Assembly: GCA_903831455.1 (NCBI GenBank)
Contig: CAIKXV010000074.1
Location: 1 to 49,594 of the forward strand
DNA: 49,594 nucleotides
Direction: 5' to 3'
Source of the DNA: an uncultured Pseudomonadota bacterium
GTDB taxonomy: Bacteria; Pseudomonadota; Gammaproteobacteria; Burkholderiales; CAIKXV01
The position numbers were made by a program, and so were the translations under genes. Each line of letters starts with the position of its first letter. Positions within the stretch are counted from its first letter, which is position 1. This document shows, piece by piece, positions 17,343 to 25,867 of this stretch. Below the pieces are notes generated by a model. The model was given only the letters and a program-made list of their open reading frames with translations. It did no database searches and had not been told where the DNA came from.

Positions 17343-19613
17343 ATGAACGCGCAGCCCGAGGGCGAGTCGCGGTTACCGACCGCGCTGCCCGTCGAACCCG
17401 CCCCGCTCGACCTGGACGTGACCGGCATGACCTGCGCGGCCTGCGCCGCGCGCATCCAGGCCGTGCTCGGCAGGCTGCCGGGCGTACGGTCGGCCGAGGT
17501 CAGTTTCGCCACCGGGAGCGCTCGCGTGCGGCTGGACCCGGCGATCACGGGTACCGAGCAGGTCATCGCTGCCGTCGCGCGGGCAGGGTACGGCGCAAGC
17601 CCGGCTTCCGACGACCCGCTGGCGGCGGCCACCGCCCCGGGCAGCCTGGAGGCAGGAAATCATCGGCGGCGCTTCATCTTCGCCGCCGTGTTCACGGTGC
17701 CGCTGCTCGCCCAGATGATCGGCATGGCCCTCGGGCGGCACGACCTGATGCTGCCCGCGGCCGTGCAGTTCCTGCTCGCGACACCGGTCCAGTTCCTCGC
17801 GGCGGCACCGTTCTACCGCGGCGCCTTTGCCGCCCTGCGCGGCGGCGGCGCCAACATGGACGTCCTCGTGGTCCTGGGCACCACGATCGCCTGGGCGTGG
17901 AGCACGGTGGCCTGGCTTTTCGGGGCCCACGACCAGCTGTACTTCGAGTCCTCGGCCACGGTCATCGCGCTGGTGCTGCTCGGCAAGTGGATGGAGGCGC
18001 GCGCACGCGCCCGTACCGGCGAGGCCATCGCGCAGCTGATCGCGCTGCAGCCGCCACGGGCCCGCGTGCTGCGCGACGGACTCGAGCGTGACGAACCGGT
18101 CGACCGCATCGCAGTGGGCGATCGTCTCGCGGTGCGTCCCGGCGAGGCCTTCCCGGTGGACGGCGTGGTGGAATCCGGGGAGTCCTCCGCCGACGAGCGC
18201 ATGCTCACCGGGGAGAGCGTGCCGGTGGGCAAGGGCAGGGGCGACACGGTTCGCGCGGGGACGCTCAACGGAACCGGACACCTGGTCGTGCAGGCCACCG
18301 CCGTCGGTCGGTCGACCGCGCTGGCCGGGATCGTTCGACTGGTCCGCGACGCGCAATCCTCGCGGGCCCCGGTCCAGCGACTGGCCGACCGCGTCTCCGG
18401 GGTGTTCGTGCCCGCCGTGCTGGCGATCGCGACGCTCACCTTTCTCGGCTGGCTCGGCGCCGGTCGCGAGCCCTACGCCGCCCTTCTCCCGGCGCTCGCC
18501 GTCCTCGTGATCGCCTGTCCCTGTGCGCTCGGGCTGGCCACCCCTGCGGCGATGATGGTCGGCATCGGCGAAGGCTCCCGGGCCGGCATCCTGGTGCGCG
18601 ATGCAGCCGCGCTCGAACACGCCCGCGACCTGGATATCCTCGTGGTCGACAAGACCGGGACGCTCACCGAAGGCCGGCCACGCGTGGTCGAAGTGCGGAC
18701 ATTCGAGGGCCTGCCCGAGGAAGACCTGCTGCGCCTGGCCGCCGCGCTCGGGGGTCGGTCGACCCACCCGCTCGCCACCGCCATCGCCGAGCGAGCCTCG
18801 TTGCCCCTGCCCGAGGTAGCCGGCTTCGAGTCGGTCACCGGGGCGGGCCTGCTCGGCACGGTCGAGGGACGGTCCATCGCGCTCGGCCGCACCGACTGGC
18901 TCGCCCAGGGGCGAGCCGTGCTGCCCGAGGGCCGGCAGTGGCCGGGAGCGGATGGACGCTCGTGGGTCGGCGTCGCGGCAGACGGCGTGGCCCTCGGCGC
19001 CATCGCGCTGGCCGACACCCTGCGCGACGATTCGCGCGCAGCCGTCGCCGCGCTCCGGTCCTCCGGCATCGAGGTGGTGATGCTGTCCGGCGACGATCCG
19101 GCGGTCGCCGAGCGCGTCGCGCGCGAGGCCGGCATCGTGCGCTGGCGCGGACGATGCGATCCTGCGGCGAAGGCATCCGAGATACGCGCGCTGCAGGCTG
19201 CAGGTCACCGGGTCGGCATGGTCGGCGATGGCATCAACGACGCCCCCGCGCTGGCCGCGGCCAACGTGGGTTTCGCGATCGGCTCGGGCTCGGGCGTGGC
19301 GCTGGCCTCCGCCGACCTCACGCTGCTCGGCAGCCGCCTGTCGCAAGTCGTCGACGCGATCGACCTGTCGCGCGCCACCATGGCCCGCGTCCGTCAGAAC
19401 CTCGCGTTCGCGTTCGGCTACAACGTGCTGGGCATCCCGCTGGCGGCCGCCGGCCTGCTCAGTCCGGTGATCGCCGGCGCCGCGATGGCGATGAGTTCCG
19501 TGTGCGTGGTGGCCAACGCGCTCGCGCTGCGCCGCTGGTCGCGCCGTCGGCAGCCGGCACGCGCATACTCGACCGGCCGATCCCGCGCGCCCCGACCCGG
19601 AGATGATCGATGA
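17343..19613 (+). CDS. copA: Copper-exporting P1B-type ATPase
   Basis: A 756-residue heavy-metal ATPase that pumps monovalent copper out of the cytoplasm. It has one N-terminal metal-binding domain (GMTCAACAAR, Cys31 and Cys34), membrane helices from about residue 110, the TGES actuator motif (about 289-292), the membrane CPC motif at 392-394, the phosphorylation site DKTGT at 436-440, the HP dipeptide at 475-476, and GDGINDAPAL in the hinge. Late membrane helices carry FGYNVLGIP and MAMSSVCVVAN, as in P1B-1 Cu+ pumps. The start at 17343 lies 46 bases after aacS. The stop overlaps the ATG of the small chaperone gene. No CueR-type regulator is adjacent. Confidence 0.95.
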   Translation: MNAQPEGESRLPTALPVEPAPLDLDVTGMTCAACAARIQAVLGRLPGVRSAEVSFATGSARVRLDPAITGTEQVIAAVARAGYGASPASDDPLAAATAPGSLEAGNHRRRFIFAAVFTVPLLAQMIGMALGRHDLMLPAAVQFLLATPVQFLAAAPFYRGAFAALRGGGANMDVLVVLGTTIAWAWSTVAWLFGAHDQLYFESSATVIALVLLGKWMEARARARTGEAIAQLIALQPPRARVLRDGLERDEPVDRIAVGDRLAVRPGEAFPVDGVVESGESSADERMLTGESVPVGKGRGDTVRAGTLNGTGHLVVQATAVGRSTALAGIVRLVRDAQSSRAPVQRLADRVSGVFVPAVLAIATLTFLGWLGAGREPYAALLPALAVLVIACPCALGLATPAAMMVGIGEGSRAGILVRDAAALEHARDLDILVVDKTGTLTEGRPRVVEVRTFEGLPEEDLLRLAAALGGRSTHPLATAIAERASLPLPEVAGFESVTGAGLLGTVEGRSIALGRTDWLAQGRAVLPEGRQWPGADGRSWVGVAADGVALGAIALADTLRDDSRAAVAALRSSGIEVVMLSGDDPAVAERVAREAGIVRWRGRCDPAAKASEIRALQAAGHRVGMVGDGINDAPALAAANVGFAIGSGSGVALASADLTLLGSRLSQVVDAIDLSRATMARVRQNLAFAFGYNVLGIPLAAAGLLSPVIAGAAMAMSSVCVVANALALRRWSRRRQPARAYSTGRSRAPRPGDDR

Positions 19614-19816
19614 CACTGCACATCCTGCCCATCGAGGGCATGACCTGCCAGGGCTGCGTCGCCAGCCTCACCCGGACCCTGCGGGCGCTGCCCGGGGTGT
19701 CGAGCGTCGAGGTCTCGCTCGAGCGCGCCGAGGCCCGCGTCGAGGCCGATCCGGTCGAGGCGCCGGAGGCCGCGCTTCGCAGTGCCGTGCTGGACGCGGG
19801 GTTCGGCTTGCGCTGA
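19610..19816 (+). CDS. copZ: Small heavy-metal-associated (CopZ-like) chaperone
   Basis: A 68-residue single HMA domain with the metal-binding motif GMTCQGC near residues 10-16, and the beta-alpha-beta-beta-alpha-beta pattern ending in DAGFGLR. Such proteins carry Cu+ in the cytoplasm and deliver it to CopA. It overlaps the copA stop by the four bases ATGA, so translational coupling is expected. It is shorter than most ORF cut-offs but well supported by motif and position. Confidence 0.92.
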   Translation: MTLHILPIEGMTCQGCVASLTRTLRALPGVSSVEVSLERAEARVEADPVEAPEAALRSAVLDAGFGLR

Positions 19817-19854
19817 GCGCGCGCCCGCGGGCAACGGCGCCCAGCGGGCTGGCG

Positions 19855-20748
19855 TCACCAGAACTGCCACCAGCGCCGGGTGTCGCGGGTGATGTCGACC
19901 TTGAAGTACCGGCTATCGGGGAAATTGCGGCGCATCACCCGCTCGGCGTCGTCGCGCAGGTCGACGAGGCCCAGCGCGTCGTAGGCCTTCACCAGGATCA
20001 GCAGCGCCTCCTCGTTGGCCGGCGCCTGCGGATAGGTGGTGAGCGCGGACTGCGCGCGGTTGACCGCTGCGACGAACGCGCCCTTGCGCAGGTAGAAGCG
20101 GGCAACGTGGACCTCGTTGGACGCGAGCGAGTTCACGATGTACTTCAGGCGCGCGGCGGCGTCCGGCGCGTACTTGCTGTCCGGGAATCGAACGACCAGT
20201 TCACGGAAGGCGTCGAAGGCCTCCCGGGCAGCCCGCGGGTCGCGCTCGCTCAGGTCCTGGCGCGACAGCGCCCCGAGGAACCCCATGTCGTCGTTGAAGT
20301 TGATCAGGCCGCGCAGGTACCAGGCGTAATCGGCGCTGGGATGGGTCGGATACAGTTTCTGGAAGCGGTCCAGCGTGGCCAGCGCCGCGGCGTTGTCGCT
20401 GTCCTTCCACTGGGAGTAGGCCGTCTCCAGCATGGCCTGCTGGGAGTGACGACCGTAGGGAAACCGCGCCTCGAGCGCGTTGTAGAGCTTGATCGCGCGC
20501 TCGTAGTTGCGCGCGAGCATCTCCTCGCGGGCCTCCGCGTAGATCTTCGCGGCCGGCCAGCCGCGGGTCTCGTCGTACTCGCCTCGGGTGGCGCAACCCG
20601 AGAGCAGCGCGGCCACGCCGAGCAGCACGACGGCCCCGACCCGGGGCAGTACACTGCGACGGATGCGCGGAAGGACGCCCTCGCCAGGCGCCGCCGTCTC
20701 CGACCGGGCGGGAGCCTTCCCCCCCGAGAGCCTGTTGCACACGAGCAC
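19855..20748 (-). CDS. bamD: Outer membrane protein assembly factor BamD (lipoprotein)
   Basis: BamD is an essential TPR lipoprotein of the beta-barrel assembly machine, anchored on the periplasmic face of the outer membrane. The lipobox LLSGC puts the lipidated Cys at 20593-20595, leaving a 246-residue mature protein with TPR-like repeats (YERAIKLYNALEARFPYG, then AALATLDRFQKLYPTHPSAD, then DFAF/ELVVRFPDSKYAPDA-type repeats). The start is uncertain because no ATG precedes the lipobox in frame nearby. GTG at 20748 has GGAG six bases before it but gives a long leader; GTG at 20742 and a CTG at 20649 (the latter giving a normal 18-residue signal) are alternatives. It is divergent from rluD, a common arrangement in betaproteobacteria. 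Confidence 0.9.
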   Translation of the reverse strand: MLVCNRLSGGKAPARSETAAPGEGVLPRIRRSVLPRVGAVVLLGVAALLSGCATRGEYDETRGWPAAKIYAEAREEMLARNYERAIKLYNALEARFPYGRHSQQAMLETAYSQWKDSDNAAALATLDRFQKLYPTHPSADYAWYLRGLINFNDDMGFLGALSRQDLSERDPRAAREAFDAFRELVVRFPDSKYAPDAAARLKYIVNSLASNEVHVARFYLRKGAFVAAVNRAQSALTTYPQAPANEEALLILVKAYDALGLVDLRDDAERVMRRNFPDSRYFKVDITRDTRRWWQFW

Positions 20749-20764
20749 CCCGCACTCCAAGCGA

Positions 20765-20794
20765 TTGGACCGAATCGACCCCGTGAAGTATAGC
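20765..20794. promoter_or_regulatory. Overlapping divergent promoters for rluD and bamD
   Basis: On the plus strand, TTGGAC (20765-20770) and TATAGC (20789-20794) are 18 bases apart and point toward rluD. On the minus strand, TATACT (20787-20792) points toward bamD and uses the same AT-rich patch. The two polymerases would compete for overlapping DNA. The plus-strand -10 lies only four bases before the annotated rluD ATG. Confidence 0.55.
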
Positions 20795-20797
20795 CCG

Positions 20798-21925
20798 ATG
20801 CCCGCAGCCGCCCGCACCCGCGCCGACGCGATCGAGTCCGACGGGGAGTTCGAAGGCCCGGACCCGGTCGCGCCCCCGGCGACCGGCGAGACCCTCTCGA
20901 CCGTCGTGCCGGCGGCCATGGCGGGCGTGCGGCTCGACCAGGCGCTGGCACGGCTCATCCCCGAGCTGTCGCGCGCGCGACTGCAGCAGTGGATCCGCGA
21001 CGAGCGCATCAGCGTCGACGGCCGCGCCGCGCGAGCCTCTGCCCGCGTGCACGGTGGCGAGGTGCTGCACGTCTCGCCCGACCCCGCCCCCGCGGAACTC
21101 GCAGCCCGTCCGGAGCCGATCCCGCTGCGGATCGTGTACGAGGACGAGTCCATCCTGGTCATCGACAAGCCTGCGGGCCTGGTCGTGCATCCCGGCGCTG
21201 GAAACTGGCAGGGCACGCTGGTCAACGCGCTGCTGCACCATGACGCGCGGGCCGCCGCGCTGCCTCGCGCGGGGCTGGTGCACCGACTGGACAAGGACAC
21301 CAGCGGACTCATGGTGGTGGCGCGCACGCTCGCCGCGCACACCGCGCTGGTGCGAGCGCTGGCGGCCCGCGAGGTCGAACGGGTCTATCAGGCGATCGTC
21401 TGCGGCCGGCTGCCCGCCGCCACGACGGTCGATGCTCCGATCGGCCGCCACCCGGTACAGCGCACGCGGATGGCGGTCGTGCCCGGGGGACGTCCCGCCC
21501 GCACCCACGTGCGACCGCTCGGGCACCTGGAGGCCAGCACCTGGATCGAATGTCGCCTCGAGACCGGTCGAACCCATCAGATTCGCGTGCATCTCGCCTC
21601 GATCGGGCTTCCGTTGCTGGGAGACCCCGCGTACGGGGCGCGCGCGGGCCAGTTGCCGGCGGGCCTGTCGGCGATCGGAAGCGCGCTGGCGCGGCAGGCC
21701 CTGCACGCAGTGAGCCTCGCCTTCGCCCACCCGTCGGACCGGCGCGCGCTGCGCTTCGACTCGCCGCTGCCCGCCGACATCCGGGGCGCGCTCGATGCGC
21801 TGGCGCCGGGGCATGGCCAGCCGGCTGCAGCAGCAGCGCCGGATGTACCGGATCCCGCCATGCGCGAGCCTCGTCGCGGCGGGACGCAACGGCCCGCCAC
21901 CCGCGCGCGTGGCCCGGCATCATGA
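20798..21925 (+). CDS. rluD: 23S rRNA pseudouridine synthase D
   Basis: A 375-residue RluA-family enzyme that makes pseudouridines 1911, 1915 and 1917 in helix 69 of 23S rRNA. An N-terminal S4 RNA-binding domain (about residues 43-90; GVRLDQALARLIPELSRARL) precedes the catalytic domain, with IDKPAGLVVHPG and the motif HRLDKDTSGLMVV, where Asp165 is the catalytic residue. A short extra C-terminal tail is rich in Pro and Arg. The ATG at 20798 gives about 40 extra N-terminal residues. Because the best -10 element sits at 20789-20794, either the message is nearly leaderless or translation begins at the later ATG (20918). It is divergent from bamD, as in many relatives. Confidence 0.94.
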   Translation: MPAAARTRADAIESDGEFEGPDPVAPPATGETLSTVVPAAMAGVRLDQALARLIPELSRARLQQWIRDERISVDGRAARASARVHGGEVLHVSPDPAPAELAARPEPIPLRIVYEDESILVIDKPAGLVVHPGAGNWQGTLVNALLHHDARAAALPRAGLVHRLDKDTSGLMVVARTLAAHTALVRALAAREVERVYQAIVCGRLPAATTVDAPIGRHPVQRTRMAVVPGGRPARTHVRPLGHLEASTWIECRLETGRTHQIRVHLASIGLPLLGDPAYGARAGQLPAGLSAIGSALARQALHAVSLAFAHPSDRRALRFDSPLPADIRGALDALAPGHGQPAAAAAPDVPDPAMREPRRGGTQRPATRARGPAS

Positions 21926-22066
21926 ACCCCGGCTCGATCGGAACGGCCCCACCCTGCCTCGCACAGCCGAACGCATGACGCCTGCGCTGCGCGCTCCTGC
22001 GCAGCCCCGGGCCGCCGCGCCACGCGCTCCCGACCTGCAATCACCGCCTGAACGCCCTGGAACACG

Positions 22067-22861
22067 ATGCTCCCTCGCAATCCCCCCGCCGACGCTCCGG
22101 GCGCCCGGCAAGGCCCGGCAGTCTTGCCGTCCATCACGCCTGCCTGGCCCGCGCCCGCTGCGGTCCGGGCTTTCGTGACCACCCGCGCCGGCGGCGCAGG
22201 CACCGGCCCGTTCGCAAGCTTCAATCTCGGGCTGCGCGCGGGTGATGACCCACGGGCGGTGGCTGCCAACCGGCAACGCCTGCGCGCGATGCTCCCCTCC
22301 GAACCCGCCTGGCTGCACCAGGTGCACGGCACCGCGGTCGTGGACGCGGCCGGCGTATCCGCTGGCGAAGAGCCCCGGGCCGATGCCTCGTGGACCGACC
22401 GGCCAGGGGTGGTGTGCGCGGTGCTCGTGGCCGACTGCATGCCCGTCGTGCTGTGCGCGGAGGACGGGAGCCGCGTGGGCGTCGCGCACGCGGGCTGGCG
22501 GGGACTGGCCGGCGGCGTGGTCGAGCGGACTCTCGAGGCCATGGGCACCGAACCCCGACAAGCCCTCGCCTGGCTCGGGCCGGCGATCGGCCCGACCGCC
22601 TTCGAGGTCGGGGCCGACGTACTCGAGGCCTTCGCCGGCAAGGCTGCCCAGGACGCGGAGGCGTTCGTGCCGATCGCCGGGCGCCCGGACAAGTGGATGG
22701 CCGACCTGTTCACGCTGGCCCGCCTGCGCCTGCGCCGACTGGGCGTGACCCGAATCCATGGCGGAGGCCTCTGCACGCACTCCGATCCCGACCGCTTCTT
22801 CTCCTACCGGCGCGACCGGGTCACCGGCCGCATGGCCGCGCTCGCCTGGATTGCGCCGTGA
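22067..22861 (+). CDS. pgeF: Purine nucleoside phosphorylase/laccase-fold protein PgeF (YfiH)
   Basis: A 264-residue member of the PF02578 family, which includes zinc-dependent purine nucleoside phosphorylase/adenosine deaminase and the peptidoglycan editing factor. Metal-site residues are visible: LHQVHG (His87), VADCMPVVLC (Cys124) and VGVAHAGWRG (His141). The start at 22067 is the first ATG after the rluD stop. The gene overlaps phaC by the bases GTGA (22858-22861), so phaC translation is probably coupled to it. The order rluD-pgeF-phaC is common in Burkholderiales. Confidence 0.92.
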   Translation: MLPRNPPADAPGARQGPAVLPSITPAWPAPAAVRAFVTTRAGGAGTGPFASFNLGLRAGDDPRAVAANRQRLRAMLPSEPAWLHQVHGTAVVDAAGVSAGEEPRADASWTDRPGVVCAVLVADCMPVVLCAEDGSRVGVAHAGWRGLAGGVVERTLEAMGTEPRQALAWLGPAIGPTAFEVGADVLEAFAGKAAQDAEAFVPIAGRPDKWMADLFTLARLRLRRLGVTRIHGGGLCTHSDPDRFFSYRRDRVTGRMAALAWIAP

Positions 22862-24684
22862 TCCCGGAGGGACCCGCCGCCCGCGCATGGACCCGCCTGC
22901 TCGAGGCGCTGGGTCGACGCCCGGACGCCTGGCAGCCGATCCTCGACGACTGGTCGCGCCAGCACCTGGCGTTGTGGCAGCGACTGCTGGGCGAGGGCTC
23001 GCCGCCCGCCACCGCCGACGCCGGATCGGCCGACCCGTCGCGGGCCGATCCGGCCGCGCGCGGCTCCCACGCCGACCGGGTGGCCGGCGCGCCCACCCCC
23101 GGGGCGGCCGGTTCGGGCTCGCCCGTCGCGCTCGATGCGCGGGCGGACGTGGCACTGCCGCCGGTGCTCGATCGCCGCTTCAGCGATCCGGCGTGGTCCG
23201 CGCATCCGTGGTTCGACTACCTGCGGCGCGCCTACCTGCTCGGGGCGGAGTGCGCCCGCCGGCTCGTGGATGCCTCCGGCCTGCCGCCCGATGAGCAGCG
23301 TCGCGCGCACTTCTTCGTCGAACAATGGCTCGATGCCACCGCGCCCTCGAATTACCCGGGCACCAACCCCGAGGTGCTTGCGCGCGCGGCCGGCACCGGG
23401 GGCGAGAGCGTCGCGCGTGGCCTGCAGCGGCTGACCGCCGACCTTGCCCGCGGCGTGCTCACCATGACCGACGAACGGGCGTTCGAGGTCGGGCGCGACC
23501 TCGCCGTCACGCCCGGCGTGGTCATCGACCGCTCCGAGGTGGCCGAACTGATCCACTACCGTCCCGCACGCGCCCAGGTCCACGGCCGCCCGCTGGTCAT
23601 CGTCCCGCCCTTCATCAACCGCTACTACATCCTCGACCTGCAGCCGCACAACTCGTTCGTGCGCTACGCACTCGAGCAGGGCCTGGACGTGTACCTCGTC
23701 TCCTGGCGCAACGTGCCCGAGCCGCTGGGACACCTCGGCTGGGCCGACTACGCGAAGCAGGGGGTGCTGCGGCCGCTGGCGATCGCGAGCGAACTCTCCG
23801 GCGCCGCCCGGGTCAACGCACTCGGCTTCTGCGTCGGCGGCACGCTGCTGGCGACGGCCCTCGCACTGGCGGCCGCGCGCGGCGAGCACCCGGTAGCCAG
23901 CGCGACCCTGCTCACGACGATGCTCGATTTCTCCGATGTCGGCGAGATTGGCGCGTACATCGACGAGGGCTTCGTCGCCGAGTGCGAGCAGCGGCACGCG
24001 CACGGGGGCATCGTGGACGGGCGCAGCCTCGCGCTCACCTTCGCCACGCTGCGCGCGAACGACCTGCTCTGGCGCAACGTCGTCGAGCACTACCTCAAGG
24101 GCCGCGACCCGGAGGCCTTCGACCTGCTGTACTGGAACGCCGACGGCACCAACCTCCCGGGGGTGCTCTACGCGTGGTACCTGCGCAACCTGTACCGCGA
24201 GAACCGCCTGCGCGCGCCCGGGGGACTCACGCTGGATGGCGAGCCGCTCGACCTGCGCTCGATCCGCGCCTCGTGGTACCTCCTCGCCGCCGAGGAGGAC
24301 CATATCGTCCCCTGGCAGAGCGCGTGGCACTCGGCCCGCCTGCTGCGCGGACCCCGCCGGTTCGCGCTGGCGGCGAGCGGACACATCGCGGGGGTCGTCA
24401 ATCCGGCCGCGCGCAAGCGCCGCCACTTCCGCGCGGGCCCGATGGCGGGCACGCAGCCCGGGGACTGGTTCGAGCGGCACGAAGCCCGACCCGGGAGCTG
24501 GTGGGAGGACTGGGCCGCGTGGATGCGCCGCCGCTCGGGCGCACGACGCAACGCGCCGGCCGCCCTCGACGACCCGGCACACCCGGCGCTCGAACCGGCC
24601 CCCGGGCGCTATGTGCGGGAGCGGTCGGTCGCGCCGCCACCGACCGCAGCCACGAACGCCCGGGGCTCGCCGCAGGCCCGGTGA
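22858..24684 (+). CDS. phaC: Class I poly(3-hydroxyalkanoate) synthase
   Basis: A 608-residue polymerase that joins (R)-3-hydroxyacyl-CoA units into polyhydroxybutyrate at the granule surface. The catalytic triad can be placed: Cys325 in the lipase-like box GFCVGG (323-328), Asp481 in AAEEDHIVPW and His509 in ASGHIAGVVNP. These numbers are close to those of the Cupriavidus necator enzyme. LLYWNADGTNLPG and SWRNVPEPLG are further hallmarks. The GTG start at 22858 overlaps the pgeF stop; no ATG gives the full N-terminal domain. Residues about 50-95 are an Ala/Gly/Pro/Asp-rich linker inside the N-terminal domain, longer than usual. The expected next gene, phaA, is missing; phaB follows after a 317-base gap. 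Confidence 0.96.
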   Translation: MIPEGPAARAWTRLLEALGRRPDAWQPILDDWSRQHLALWQRLLGEGSPPATADAGSADPSRADPAARGSHADRVAGAPTPGAAGSGSPVALDARADVALPPVLDRRFSDPAWSAHPWFDYLRRAYLLGAECARRLVDASGLPPDEQRRAHFFVEQWLDATAPSNYPGTNPEVLARAAGTGGESVARGLQRLTADLARGVLTMTDERAFEVGRDLAVTPGVVIDRSEVAELIHYRPARAQVHGRPLVIVPPFINRYYILDLQPHNSFVRYALEQGLDVYLVSWRNVPEPLGHLGWADYAKQGVLRPLAIASELSGAARVNALGFCVGGTLLATALALAAARGEHPVASATLLTTMLDFSDVGEIGAYIDEGFVAECEQRHAHGGIVDGRSLALTFATLRANDLLWRNVVEHYLKGRDPEAFDLLYWNADGTNLPGVLYAWYLRNLYRENRLRAPGGLTLDGEPLDLRSIRASWYLLAAEEDHIVPWQSAWHSARLLRGPRRFALAASGHIAGVVNPAARKRRHFRAGPMAGTQPGDWFERHEARPGSWWEDWAAWMRRRSGARRNAPAALDDPAHPALEPAPGRYVRERSVAPPPTAATNARGSPQAR

Positions 24685-25001
24685 GCCGGGCACGAACCGG
24701 ACGCCCGCCCCGGAGAGTCCGAGCCCCCCTGCCCGCGGACATGCCGCGGCGCCCGCCCGCGACCGGCGGGACGTACCCGGCGACGCGCGGGCTGCCACCC
24801 GGCGCAGCGGGCCGCGCATGCCCCCGGAGCGCGCAACCGGCGGCCGGCCGTGCAGTCGCGGTTCGCCCTGCGCAGCCACATCAGGTTTTCGACGCGGCGC
24901 GGATACGCTCGGCTACCATGTTCGGACGGGGCTCGGATGCCGGCCCCCCGGGGTGCGCCCGGCCGACGGCCGCGCGCGCAAACGAGACTGGAGGGATGCG
25001 C
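24685..25001. other. Gap between phaC and phaB where phaA is usually found
   Basis: These 317 bases hold no thiolase remnant that I can recognise in any frame. TACCAT at 24914-24919 on the plus strand is a -10 candidate 83 bases upstream of the phaB ATG, next to the AT-richer patch at 24883-24888. The ribosome binding site GGAGGG at 24990-24995 precedes phaB. Confidence 0.5.
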
Positions 25002-25745
25002 ATGAGCAGCAGAGTGGCACTGGTGACCGGTGGCATGGGCGGGCTGGGCGAGGCGATCTCGGCCAAGCTCTCGAACATGGGCTACCGCGTGGTGGTGAGT
25101 TACTCCCCAGGCAATGCCAAGGCGGGCGACTGGCTCGCCGACATGAAGGCGCGCGGACACGACTTCCACGCGGTGCAGATCGACGTCGCCGACTTCGATT
25201 CCTGCGCGGCCGGCGTGGAGAAGATCCAGGGCGAGGTGGGACCCGTCGACGTGCTGGTCAACAACGCCGGGATCACCCGCGACATGACCTTCCGCAAGAT
25301 GGGCAAGGTCGACTGGGACGCGGTGCTCAAGACGAACCTGGACAGCGTGTTCAACATGTGCAAGCCGGTCGTCGACGGCATGACCGAGCGCGGGTGGGGC
25401 CGGGTGGTCAACATCTCGTCGGTGAACGGCCAGAAGGGTGCGTTCGGACAGACGAACTACTCCGCGGCCAAGGCGGGCATGCACGGGTTCACCAAGGCGC
25501 TCGCGCTGGAGGTCGCCCGCAAGGGGGTTACCGTCAACACGATCTCCCCGGGCTACATCGGCACCAAGATGGTGATGGCGATCCCGAAGGAGGTGCTCGA
25601 CTCCAAGATCATCCCGCAGATCCCCATGGGCCGCCTGGGCAAGCCCGAGGAAGTCGCGGGCCTGGTCGCCTACCTGTGCTCCGAGGAAGCCGCCTTCGTC
25701 ACGGGATCGAACATCGCGATCAACGGCGGTCAGCACATGTTCTGA
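25002..25745 (+). CDS. phaB: Acetoacetyl-CoA reductase
   Basis: A 247-residue short-chain dehydrogenase that reduces acetoacetyl-CoA to (R)-3-hydroxybutyryl-CoA with NADPH. The nucleotide motif TGGMGGLGEAIS (residues 9-20), NNAG (87-90), and the catalytic Ser140, Tyr153 and Lys157 (NISSVNG, then YSAAK) are present, and the protein ends in the typical INGGQHMF. The ATG at 25002 is preferred over 24996 because GGAGGG lies six bases before it. It probably has its own promoter in the upstream gap. A strong stem-loop begins six bases after the stop, before phaR. Confidence 0.96.
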   Translation: MSSRVALVTGGMGGLGEAISAKLSNMGYRVVVSYSPGNAKAGDWLADMKARGHDFHAVQIDVADFDSCAAGVEKIQGEVGPVDVLVNNAGITRDMTFRKMGKVDWDAVLKTNLDSVFNMCKPVVDGMTERGWGRVVNISSVNGQKGAFGQTNYSAAKAGMHGFTKALALEVARKGVTVNTISPGYIGTKMVMAIPKEVLDSKIIPQIPMGRLGKPEEVAGLVAYLCSEEAAFVTGSNIAINGGQHMF

Positions 25746-25751
25746 CGCAAC

Positions 25752-25780
25752 GGCCGGGCGATGCGCCGCCTCGCCCGGCC
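25752..25780 (+). terminator. Perfect 10-bp inverted repeat between phaB and phaR
   Basis: GGCCGGGCGA (25752-25761) and TCGCCCGGCC (25771-25780) are perfect complements with a 9-base loop, starting six bases after the phaB stop. There is no T-tract. The repeat abuts the TACAAT element of phaR at 25784, so it may serve as an mRNA end, a terminator or an operator. Confidence 0.5.
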
Positions 25781-25783
25781 CAC

Positions 25784-25789
25784 TACAAT
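25784..25789 (+). promoter_or_regulatory. -10 element TACAAT for phaR
   Basis: TACAAT lies 78 bases upstream of the phaR ATG in the sequence ACTACAATCGCGG. The expected -35 position falls inside the inverted repeat at 25752-25780 and has no TTGACA resemblance. PhaR is generally an autoregulated repressor, so an operator may overlap this site. Confidence 0.5.
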
Positions 25790-25867
25790 CGCGGACCCTG
25801 CGGCGGACCCTCGCCGCCCGGATCCGCCCGGTGCCACGCTGCTGGCGCCGTGTGAGGGGGACAGCCC

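Noticed and set aside
24685-25001. phaA pseudogene between phaC and phaB
   Set aside because: No frame shows thiolase motifs, and the gap is too short for a recognisable remnant.
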